Assembly (NCBI GenBank): GCA_028700875.1
Contig: JAQVRW010000206.1
Coordinates: forward strand, 1 to 5,818
DNA from: Candidatus Zixiibacteriota bacterium
Lineage (GTDB): Bacteria; Zixibacteria; MSB-5A5; GN15; JAAZOE01
Direction of reading: 5' to 3'
DNA: 5,818 nucleotides
A program made the position numbers and the translations under genes. The notes beneath the pieces were generated by a model that worked only from the letters and a program-made list of their open reading frames with translations, had not been told where the DNA came from and did not search any database. Within the stretch, counting starts at the first letter, position 1; each line of letters opens with the position of its first letter. This document shows positions 1-5,529 of the stretch, one piece after another.

Positions 1-31
1 GAAGAAAAAGACCAAAGGGAAATAGCGTCTA

Positions 32-829
32 TTAATCTTCCGCAATCGTGCCTTTCATTAGTTCAAGCCACTTCGCGATCTGATTGATATCTTCTTGCGT
101 TACCGGATATTCCAACCGCAGAATAGCAAGCCTTTGTTCCTTTCTCGGAATTGTATAGTCCCGAGTGAGCGAAGGAGATTCTTGCTTCCCAGGCTGAGAT
201 ATCTTGGGGTCTGTCACCATCGATTCGCCCATTTGTGGCCCTTCCCCAGGTAGGAGTGAAGTTTTTTGTTTTCCGTTCGTCTCATCTTCACTCAATTTAT
301 TACCTGATTCGAGCTTTGTCAAGGCAATAGTAGCCCTGAATTGGGCAATAAAATAATCAACGGACTGCTCATTGAAATTCTTTTCAAGGAGTAAATATTT
401 CCTCAAATCGGCATCATTCTTGGGCAAGAAGCCCTCATAGTAGTCCCAGAGTTCCTTATGGAGTGGAGGCAACAAAGCGGCCTGTTTAAGGAGTTCTTCT
501 CGATCATCGGCGTCAAGCAGAATCCGTCGCGCCTGTTCACTTATCACCACTCTCCGGCCCTTCCCCGATCCATCGACCTGGATTAGGCCAAAAGCCTTAA
601 GCGCGGCGACACACAAGAGGCCTTGACTACCAAAACGAGAATTGCCCCAAGTCTCATGGGCAGTCCCCTCAGGTACCGAATTCACCTTGTAGATATCATA
701 GAGTTCTTTCGCCTTCTCCAAGGCCTTCCCCAAGTTCATGGACGGGTAATTCGGGCTTCGATGCCTTGGTTTTTTCTCTTTGCGACCACTTTCCTTTGGG
801 GGTTGTGGTTTAGTATTTTCCGGTGCCAT
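32..829 (-). CDS. Hypothetical basic protein with possible winged-helix-like domain
   Basis: A complete 265-residue ORF of unknown function. The ATG at 829 is well supported: AAGGAGG lies five bases upstream on the minus strand (835-841). Residues 1-25 are rich in Lys, Arg and Pro and are probably disordered. Residues about 26-175 look like a folded, mostly helical domain that opens with RSPNYPSMNLGKALEKA. A segment at 68-105 (helix, then GSGKGRRVVISEQARRILL) resembles the recognition-helix-plus-wing part of a winged helix. Residues 176-220 form a polar linker, and 223-262 form a short strand-helix tail (YTIPRKEQRLAILRLEYPV, then an amphipathic helix). No signal peptide or membrane segment is visible. 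From memory, proteins with this layout recur in environmental bacterial genomes without a known role. DNA binding is an inference from the basic N-terminus and the wing-like pattern. It is transcribed away from the tRNA-like region. Confidence 0.8.
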   Translation of the reverse strand: MAPENTKPQPPKESGRKEKKPRHRSPNYPSMNLGKALEKAKELYDIYKVNSVPEGTAHETWGNSRFGSQGLLCVAALKAFGLIQVDGSGKGRRVVISEQARRILLDADDREELLKQAALLPPLHKELWDYYEGFLPKNDADLRKYLLLEKNFNEQSVDYFIAQFRATIALTKLESGNKLSEDETNGKQKTSLLPGEGPQMGESMVTDPKISQPGKQESPSLTRDYTIPRKEQRLAILRLEYPVTQEDINQIAKWLELMKGTIAED

Positions 830-858
830 ACAATCCTCCTTAGTTATTCTGTTTACCT

Positions 859-889
859 ATAATATCGTAGGACCCGATAAACCTGTCAA
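859..889 (-). promoter_or_regulatory. Candidate sigma70 promoter of the minus-strand gene
   Basis: On the minus strand TTGACA (884-889) is a perfect -35 box. TATTAT (859-864) is a plausible -10 with a long 19-base spacer; GATATT (861-866) would give a 17-base spacer but is a poorer match. The predicted transcript would carry the strong ribosome site of the gene starting at 829. The -10 assignment is uncertain. Confidence 0.5.
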
Positions 890-894
890 GGGAA

Positions 895-936
895 ATCGGT
901 ATTGGAACCAAAATATATCGGTATTTTTATCGGTCG
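895..936. repeat. Repeated ATCGGTATT motifs, candidate operator
   Basis: Two identical 9-base copies, ATCGGTATT at 895-903 and 917-925, are 22 bases apart start to start, about two helical turns. A partial third copy, ATCGGTCGG, starts at 929, 12 bases further on. The array lies between the minus-strand -35 box (884-889) and the plus-strand -35 box (941-946). It is therefore well placed for a regulator that controls both directions. Regulator identity is unknown; the minus-strand protein is one candidate by proximity only. Confidence 0.4.
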
Positions 937-940
937 GCTA

Positions 941-969
941 TTGACAACCGGTTTTAACTTTATTATCTT
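941..969 (+). promoter_or_regulatory. Candidate sigma70 promoter for the tRNA-like unit
   Basis: TTGACA (941-946) is a perfect -35 box, followed by a 17-base spacer and TATCTT (964-969), four of six matches to the -10 consensus. Transcription would start near 976 and run through the hairpin and both tRNA-like sequences to the T run at 1180-1185. No protein gene starts soon downstream, so a non-coding transcript is the likely product. Confidence 0.45.
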
Positions 970-984
970 AGGCCCCAAGACGTA

Positions 985-1017
985 GAAACTCGGGCCGATT
1001 GGGTCAGCCCGAGTCTC
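985..1017 (+). other. Strong inverted repeat (hairpin) in the leader
   Basis: ACTCGGGC (988-995) and GCCCGAGT (1007-1014) form a perfect eight-base-pair stem with an 11-base loop. After one mismatch, GA (985-986) and TC (1016-1017) add two more pairs. There is no T run on either side, so it is not a normal intrinsic terminator. An outer pairing is also possible: GCCCCA (972-977) complements TGGGGC (1029-1034), whose bases overlap the 5' acceptor strand of the tRNA-like sequence. The two folds would compete. Confidence 0.45.
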
Positions 1018-1029
1018 GGAATTGGAAAT

Positions 1030-1099
1030 GGGGCGCAGGGATGGTCCCAGGACGGCCTTTGCAACCTGATCCTTCGGGGTTCGATTCCCCGGCGCTCCA
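1030..1099 (+). tRNA. tRNA-Ala-like sequence with abnormal anticodon arm
   Basis: The acceptor stem pairs GGGGCGC (1030-1036) with GCGCTCC (1092-1098) over seven base pairs. It includes a G-U pair at position 3:70 (1032 with 1096), followed by A73 (1099). The T arm is normal: CGGGG, loop TTCGATT, CCCCG (1075-1091). A D-like arm GGGA-TGG-TCCC (1038-1048) keeps the GG but has a very short loop. TTTGCAA (1058-1064) looks like an anticodon loop with anticodon TGC (Ala), but its immediate flanks do not pair. Only CAGG (1048-1051) with CCTG (1065-1068) closes it, leaving a 13-base loop. CCA is not encoded after A73. It is known that AlaRS reads G3:U70 and not the anticodon, so charging with Ala is conceivable. 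It could equally be a decaying tRNA gene. Confidence 0.5.
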
Positions 1100-1108
1100 A
1101 GAAAATTC

Positions 1109-1180
1109 GCAGGTGTAGGCTAATGGTAAACCGTGGTCCTTCCCAGTTCCAAATTGCCGGTTCAAGCCCGGTCACCTGCT
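1109..1180 (+). tRNA. tRNA-Gly-like sequence with weak anticodon arm
   Basis: This 72-base sequence has the canonical tRNA layout. The acceptor stem GCAGGTG (1109-1115) pairs perfectly with CACCTGC (1173-1179), followed by T73 (1180). The T arm is GCCGG, loop TTCAAGC, CCGGT (1156-1172). The D arm (1118-1132) keeps the GG in TAATGGTAA but has only two good pairs. The anticodon region TCCTTCCCAGTT is closed only by TGG (1134-1136) with CCA (1149-1151). The loop can be read as TCC or CCC, both Gly; CCC leaves a proper T33 and A37. G1:C72, C2:G71 and U73 are known Gly identity features in bacteria. No CCA is encoded; six T residues (1180-1185) follow at once. It sits nine bases after the Ala-like sequence, so co-transcription is likely. 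It may be a degenerate gene. Confidence 0.5.
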
Positions 1181-1185
1181 TTTTT
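1180..1185 (+). terminator. T run after the tRNA-like pair, possible terminator
   Basis: Six T residues directly follow the perfect Gly-like acceptor stem and lie eight bases after its GC-rich T arm. They could end transcription of the tRNA-like unit. This is weaker than a standard terminator because the closing stem is the tRNA fold itself. A small inverted repeat, ATCGT/ACGAT (1189-1193 and 1201-1205), follows without a further T run. Confidence 0.3.
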
Positions 1186-1254
1186 AATATCGTCAATTGT
1201 ACGATCGGAAGCAACAAAAAAGTAAAAATTCTTGACCGCTCACGCATTTTCTAC

Positions 1255-1283
1255 TTGACATTGCTTAAGCGGTTACGTATAAT
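1255..1283 (+). promoter_or_regulatory. Perfect consensus sigma70 promoter of the transposase
   Basis: TTGACA (1255-1260), a 17-base spacer and TATAAT (1278-1283) match the sigma70 consensus at every position. The expected start of transcription, about seven bases after the -10, falls at 1290-1292, on the transposase ATG. The mRNA would therefore be leaderless or nearly so. CTTGAC (1254-1259) and GTCAAG (1286-1291) form an inverted repeat around the promoter, and GCTTAAGC (1263-1270) is a palindrome in the spacer. Either could be a repressor site. Confidence 0.8.
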
Positions 1284-1291
1284 AAGTCAAG

Positions 1292-2131
1292 ATGAATAAG
1301 CTAAGCACAGACAAAAGGACTCAGGTCATATCGGCCTTGGTAGAGGGGAATTCAATCCGCTCAACCGTCCGCATGACCGGAGTGGCGAAAAATACGGTCG
1401 TCAAGCTCCTTGAGGAAATTGGCTCCGTATGCGCCGAATATCAGGACAAGGTTTTGCGGAATCTGACCTGCAAACGTGTTCAGTGTGATGAAATTTGGGC
1501 GTACTGTTATGCCAAGCAGAAAAACGTCCCCAAAGACAAGCAGGGTCAATTCGGCTTTGGGGACGTTTGGACTTGGACGGCCATAGACCCGGAATCCAAA
1601 CTGGTAATCTCATGGCTGGTCGGTTTGCGTGATACCGAACACGCCAAGGTCTTTATGGCCGACCTGGCCGAACGGCTATCTAATAGAGTTCAACTGACTA
1701 CAGACGGCCTCAAAGCCTATTTGGAGGCCGTAGATCAGGCCTTTGGCGCTGGCATCGACTATGCAATGCTTATCAAGCTCTACGGCCCGGAAAACGCGGG
1801 TGAGGGCAGGTACAGCCCGCCAAAGTGCATCGGGGCAAGAAGGCAATCAATCGTCGGCAGACCCGCCAAGCAAAATGTTTCCACGTCAATGGTCGAACGG
1901 CAGAACCTAACCATGCGCATGGGTATGCGGCGGTTCACCCGACTGACAAATGGTTTCTCAAAGAAGATTCAAAACCTTGAATATGCTGTAGCCCTTCACT
2001 TTATGTATTACAATTTCTGCCGGATTCACCAGACCTTGAGAGTTAGCCCGGCCATGGCGGCCGGTGTAACTGAACATCTTTGGAAGATCGAGGATATTGT
2101 TAAGTTGCTCGAAGGGAAAGAGTTACGATGA
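1292..2131 (+). CDS. IS1-family transposase, single-ORF type
   Basis: A 279-residue DDE transposase that would cut and join DNA ends of its own insertion sequence. An N-terminal helix-turn-helix-like segment (about 18-42, NSIRSTVRMTGVAKNTVVKLL) is followed by the catalytic domain. Candidate catalytic residues are D66 (VQCDEIWAY), D138 (LTTDGLKAYL) and E202 (STSMVERQNLTMRM). The C-terminal block NFCRIHQTLRVSPAMAAG is typical of this family. Classical IS1 makes its transposase by frameshifting between insA and insB. Here one continuous ORF covers both parts, as in the environmental single-ORF branch. The length and all motifs look intact. The ATG at 1292 matches the usual family N-terminus (MNKLS) but has no ribosome-binding site, in line with a leaderless mRNA. 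I found no convincing terminal inverted repeats or target duplication, so the element's ends are not defined. Confidence 0.92.
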   Translation: MNKLSTDKRTQVISALVEGNSIRSTVRMTGVAKNTVVKLLEEIGSVCAEYQDKVLRNLTCKRVQCDEIWAYCYAKQKNVPKDKQGQFGFGDVWTWTAIDPESKLVISWLVGLRDTEHAKVFMADLAERLSNRVQLTTDGLKAYLEAVDQAFGAGIDYAMLIKLYGPENAGEGRYSPPKCIGARRQSIVGRPAKQNVSTSMVERQNLTMRMGMRRFTRLTNGFSKKIQNLEYAVALHFMYYNFCRIHQTLRVSPAMAAGVTEHLWKIEDIVKLLEGKELR

Positions 2132-2155
2132 GGGCTTCTAGTCCCTTCAATAAAG

Positions 2156-2239
2156 CAAGAAAATTTCAAGGCAGCTATTGCACTTTACTTTGCATATTAT
2201 AACTTTGTTAGAATACACAATAAGGAGAATGAGTCATGA
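2156..2239 (+). pseudogene. C-terminal remnant of a second IS1-type transposase
   Basis: Between the transposase stop and the next gene, one frame reads QENFKAAIALYFAYYNFVRIHN and reaches a TGA at 2237-2239. The part KAAIALYFAYYNFVRIH (2168-2218) aligns without gaps to residues 230-246 of the intact transposase, with 11 of 17 residues identical. The DNA also aligns, but with many differences. It is therefore an older, diverged relative and not a recent duplicate. The similarity stops after the RIH motif, so the usual end of the protein is lost. The remnant's last bases supply the leader of the Bro-N gene. Confidence 0.7.
2222..2227 (+). promoter_or_regulatory. Ribosome-binding site of the Bro-N gene
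   Basis: AAGGAG lies eight bases before the ATG at 2236 and fixes that start. It falls just after the preserved part of the transposase remnant, so the gene's translation signal sits at the junction with mobile DNA. Confidence 0.8.
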
Positions 2240-3159
2240 CCGTATCTCCGGACAATGAACTGATTCCAGAGGGATCGGAACAGACCACGCTTTTCCAAAA
2301 GCGCGAAATCAGAAAAGTTTTCCATGGCAATGAGTGGTACTTCTCAATTATCGATGTGATAGAAGCTCTTGCCGATACTCCAGAACCCGCAAGTTATTGG
2401 GGGAAAATGAAAAAGAACGATCCCCAACTTAGTCGGGAATGGACGAAGTTGAAATTGGCGGGCAAGGATGGAAGGGACCGAGATTCAGAATGTGCCAATA
2501 CGGAAGAACTCTTTAGGGTTATTCAGTCTATCACTTCTCCGAACGCAGAACCATTTAAAAGATGGCTCGCAAGGGTTGGGTACGAACGAATAGAAGAATT
2601 TCAAAATCCCGAGATCGCCATAAAGCGAGCCATTCTGACCTACAAAATCAAGGGATATTCAGATGAATGGATTGACGTTCGAGTCAGAACAATCCTATCG
2701 CGCAAGGAACTTACTGGCGAGTGGCAAAAAAGGGGAGTGAAGGATAAGGAATATGCTATATTGACTGACGTAATTTCTGAGGCGACGTTTGGTATTAAAA
2801 CTAAAAAGCACAAAGAATTGAAGGGTCTGGCGGAAAAAGGACATGCTTTGCGCGATCATATGACCGATCTCGAACTTGTCTTGACTATGCTTGGCGAAAA
2901 ATCTACTACCATGATAGCTAATAAAATCGATGCCTATGGATTCAATGAAAATAAGAAGGCCGCCAAGGCGGGCGGGTCTGTTGCCGGGGAAGCTCGAAAT
3001 AACTTAGAGAAACAACTTGGAGAGACCATTGTCTCAACTAAGAACTATCTCAATCCCCCACCGCCCAATGGCTCTTCACAAATTGCGGCCTCTCTTGTCA
3101 AAGCTATTGAAGATAAAACCGTCAAGACCTCGAAGAATGGCAAGAAGCCCAAAGAATAG
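2236..3159 (+). CDS. Bro-N domain protein (phage antirepressor-like)
   Basis: A 307-residue protein with an N-terminal Bro-N domain at about 16-125. Recognisable parts are REIRKVFHGNEWYFSIIDVIEAL (24-46), the ASYWGKMKKN block (52-61), CANTEELFRVIQSI (86-99) and EPFKRWLARVGYERIEE (105-121). Bro-N occurs in phage and prophage antirepressors and in baculovirus BRO proteins, where it binds DNA. The second half matches a chromosomal branch of this group: EWQKRGVKDKEYAILTDVIS (162-181), RDHMTDLELVLTMLGE (206-221), then an Ala/Gly/Lys-rich stretch and a Lys-rich tail. A role as DNA-binding regulator is an inference from the domain, and its target is unknown. No lysis or structural phage genes are near. 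It starts 104 bases after the transposase and could be read from that promoter. Confidence 0.85.
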   Translation: MTVSPDNELIPEGSEQTTLFQKREIRKVFHGNEWYFSIIDVIEALADTPEPASYWGKMKKNDPQLSREWTKLKLAGKDGRDRDSECANTEELFRVIQSITSPNAEPFKRWLARVGYERIEEFQNPEIAIKRAILTYKIKGYSDEWIDVRVRTILSRKELTGEWQKRGVKDKEYAILTDVISEATFGIKTKKHKELKGLAEKGHALRDHMTDLELVLTMLGEKSTTMIANKIDAYGFNENKKAAKAGGSVAGEARNNLEKQLGETIVSTKNYLNPPPPNGSSQIAASLVKAIEDKTVKTSKNGKKPKE

Positions 3160-3209
3160 GATTTAGACACTGCTGATAAATTCAAACTGACCCACTACCG
3201 GGAATTGAC

Positions 3210-3238
3210 TTGACTTGCCTGAGGGGCTTTCATATCAT
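3210..3238 (+). promoter_or_regulatory. Candidate sigma70 promoter of the TPR-peptidase-accB unit
   Basis: TTGACT (3210-3215) is five of six to the -35 consensus, followed by a 17-base spacer and TATCAT (3233-3238), also five of six. A second overlapping TTGACT begins at 3205. Transcription would begin near 3245. It lies at the switch from AT-rich accessory DNA to GC-rich DNA and is the only good promoter seen ahead of the right-hand genes. Confidence 0.6.
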
Positions 3239-3247
3239 CATCTGGAC

Positions 3248-3898
3248 ATGGACATAGTCTCGATGAATAACGACACGGCCTCACTGGCGAAGAACGGCTA
3301 TTGGCCGGCAGTGGCGCGGCAATATTTCGATGAGGGGAAATACGCCCGGGCGGTCGAGTTGTGCCTGCGCAAGCTCGATGAGGAACCGCAAGTGTTGTCC
3401 GGACGGGTCATTCTGGCGCGGGCGTTATATCATACCGGCCAGATCGTCCAGGCCCGCGAACAGTTCCTGGAGATTCTCAAAGCCGACGCCGATCACCTGG
3501 TGGCCCTGAAATACATGGGCGATATCCTTTTTCGCGACAAGGAAGAGGCGGCCGCCATCGCCTACTACCGGCGAGTGTTCGAGCTCGACCCGGCCTGCGA
3601 GGGACTGGCCTGTCCGCTCAGTCAACGCGATGTCGTCCAGACCACCCATCTGACCATCAAACGGGGCACGGAGACATCCGCCCGTCGCGACAAATCCCCC
3701 CTGCGCGAACCGGCCTTCGTCACCGAGACGGTCGGCGATATCTATCGGGATCAGGGGTACCTGCAATTGGCCGGCGAGGTGTATCGCCGGTTGTTGCACC
3801 TGCGGGTCAACGACCGTGTCGCCTCCAAACTGAAAGACGTGGAAGAAAAACTTGCCAAAGGGAAGGGTTTATATGAAGACGCGAATCGCGAAGCTTAG
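3248..3898 (+). CDS. TPR-repeat protein
   Basis: A protein of 216 residues from ATG 3248, or 211 from ATG 3263, made mostly of tetratricopeptide repeats. Three repeats run at about 17-50, 51-84 and 85-118, with typical patterns such as ARQYFDEGKYARAVELCLRKL and ALYHTGQIVQAREQFLEIL. A loop without clear structure (119-156) leads to a fourth helix pair, FVTETVGDIYRDQGYLQLAGEVYRRLL (157-183), and a final Lys-rich helix. TPR proteins are scaffolds for protein contacts; no partner can be named. No signal peptide or membrane helix is seen, so it is probably cytoplasmic. The frame stays open upstream to a TTG at 3215, but that lies inside the promoter and is unlikely to be the start. Neither ATG has a clear ribosome site. 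The 3' end overlaps the peptidase gene by 26 bases. Confidence 0.8.
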   Translation: MDIVSMNNDTASLAKNGYWPAVARQYFDEGKYARAVELCLRKLDEEPQVLSGRVILARALYHTGQIVQAREQFLEILKADADHLVALKYMGDILFRDKEEAAAIAYYRRVFELDPACEGLACPLSQRDVVQTTHLTIKRGTETSARRDKSPLREPAFVTETVGDIYRDQGYLQLAGEVYRRLLHLRVNDRVASKLKDVEEKLAKGKGLYEDANREA

Positions 3899-4967
3899 AC
3901 AATTCCTGGCCGCCGAGAACCTTGATGCGGCGTATGTCGCCATACTCGACGCCGGCCATACGATCATGGCTCCCAGTGTACGCTATCTGACCGGTTTTTC
4001 CGGCACCGATGGCTCCGTTTTCGTGACGCAGAAGTCATCGACATTCATATCCGATTCCCGTTATACCGACCAGGCCCATTTGCAGGTGAAAGGTTCGAAG
4101 GTCGTCATTTCCACCAAGAATGCGATCCAGGCGCTGGAAGACCTGAAAGAAGCCCAGGTCAGGAATCTTCGCGTGGCCGTCGAGGCGGCTCGGTTGACCA
4201 TCGAACAGAAGAAGAACCTTCAGGCCGCCATGCCGAATGCCATCTTGGTGGATAAAATAGGCATGATCGAAGATATGACCCTGTTCAAAGACGCGGCGGA
4301 AATCGAAAAGATTCGGGCGGCGGTCAAGGTCAGCGATGAGGCTTTCATGCGCATCCTGGCGATAATCAAACCCGGTGTGCGGGAAAAGGATATCGCCGCC
4401 GAGTTGGAGTATCAGATGAAGATGCTGGGAGCCGAAAAAGAATCGTTCGACACGATCGTGGCTTCCGGGTATCGGGCGGCTATGCCCCATGGCGCGGCTT
4501 CGTCCAAGAAAGTCCAAAAAGGGGAGTTTATCACCTTTGATTTTGGCGCCATTGTCGACGGATATGTCTCCGATATCACCCGGACGGTTGTTTTGGGCAA
4601 GGCCACGGCGCGGCATAAAAAGATATACGATATCGTCGCCAAAGCCCAACTGGCCGCGATCAAGAAGGTCCGGGCGGGCGTGTCCGGCAAGGCGGTCGAT
4701 GCCGCCGCGCGGGATATCATCGTCAAGGCCGGATATGGCAAGAATTTCGGACATGGCACTGGCCACGGGATCGGGCTGGAGGTCCACGGCGGGCCGCGGG
4801 TGTCCCGGCTGAGCACGCAAATCCTTGAGGCCAATATGGTTGTCACGATCGAACCGGGGATATATATTTCCGGTTGGGGCGGGGTGAGAATCGAGGATGA
4901 CGTCGTGGTCCGTCGCGGGGGATGCGAAGTGCTGAACAAAGCCCCGAAAAAGTTGTTGGAGTTGTAG
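3873..4967 (+). CDS. M24-family Xaa-Pro peptidase (aminopeptidase P / prolidase type)
   Basis: A 364-residue cytoplasmic metallopeptidase that would cleave peptide bonds before proline, either at the N-terminus of peptides or in dipeptides. The creatinase-like N-domain (about 1-130, with SVRYLTGFSGTDGSVFV and ISDSRYTDQA) is followed by the pita-bread catalytic domain. All five expected metal ligands are present: D223 and D234 (DFGAIVDGYVSDITRT), H298 (GHGTGHGIGLEVHGG), E327 (TIEPGIY) and E341 (VRIEDDV). The accessory histidines H206 and H305 are also there. The length is normal for the family. ATG 3873 is preferred because GGAAGGG (3861-3867) lies upstream at good spacing; an in-frame TTG at 3852 is less likely. 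It overlaps the TPR gene and was probably translated in coupling with it. A peptidase of this type next to accB is a common gene order. Aminopeptidase P and prolidase cannot be told apart here. Confidence 0.93.
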   Translation: MKTRIAKLRQFLAAENLDAAYVAILDAGHTIMAPSVRYLTGFSGTDGSVFVTQKSSTFISDSRYTDQAHLQVKGSKVVISTKNAIQALEDLKEAQVRNLRVAVEAARLTIEQKKNLQAAMPNAILVDKIGMIEDMTLFKDAAEIEKIRAAVKVSDEAFMRILAIIKPGVREKDIAAELEYQMKMLGAEKESFDTIVASGYRAAMPHGAASSKKVQKGEFITFDFGAIVDGYVSDITRTVVLGKATARHKKIYDIVAKAQLAAIKKVRAGVSGKAVDAAARDIIVKAGYGKNFGHGTGHGIGLEVHGGPRVSRLSTQILEANMVVTIEPGIYISGWGGVRIEDDVVVRRGGCEVLNKAPKKLLEL

Positions 4968-4972
4968 GCGGC

Positions 4973-4993
4973 GTTTAGTTACGTTTGCTAAAC
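4973..4993 (+). other. Small inverted repeat before accB
   Basis: GTTTAG (4973-4978) and CTAAAC (4988-4993) pair perfectly over six bases with a nine-base loop. It fills the short gap between the peptidase stop and accB. No T run follows, so it is not a terminator. It could shape mRNA stability or accB translation, or be chance. Confidence 0.3.
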
Positions 4994-5011
4994 CCAGGAA
5001 TCGGGGATGGT

Positions 5012-5503
<492 letters not shown>

Positions 5504-5519
5504 ACCGACATTGACATAC

Positions 5520-5524
5520 GGAGG
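5520..5524 (+). promoter_or_regulatory. Ribosome-binding site of the pilT-like gene
   Basis: GGAGG lies five bases before the ATG at 5530 and supports that start. The 26-base gap after accB leaves little room for a separate promoter, so co-transcription with accB is likely. Confidence 0.75.
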
Positions 5525-5529
5525 GTCCG

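Noticed and set aside
1..31. Terminator for the minus-strand gene
   Set aside because: The 31 bases left after its stop show no stem followed by a T run; any terminator lies outside the window.
623..862. Open frame of 79 codons on the + strand with a hydrophobic tail
   Set aside because: It is opposite the N-terminal half of the minus-strand gene and has no ribosome site. The hydrophobic stretch is the complement of Lys-rich codons.
1030..1099. Pyrrolysine-type or selenocysteine-type tRNA
   Set aside because: The short D loop recalls tRNA-Pyl, but the loop reads TGC, not CTA, and the anticodon stem is not the six-pair kind. There is no long variable arm as in tRNA-Sec.
963..1247. Open frame of 94 codons on the minus strand
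   Set aside because: It runs antisense across both tRNA-like sequences, and part of its translation (GIEPRRIRLQR) is the kind of peptide produced by the reverse strand of tRNA T arms.
1186..2170. Terminal inverted repeats of the IS1-type element
   Set aside because: Comparing the flanks of the transposase gave only a shared TTCTTG with a few scattered matches, which is not enough to set ends.
2178..2214. Separate promoter for the Bro-N gene
   Set aside because: TATAAC (2198-2203) and TAGAAT (2209-2214) resemble -10 boxes, but no -35 box lies at a proper distance. TTGCAC at 2178 gives a spacer of 14 to the first and 25 to the second.
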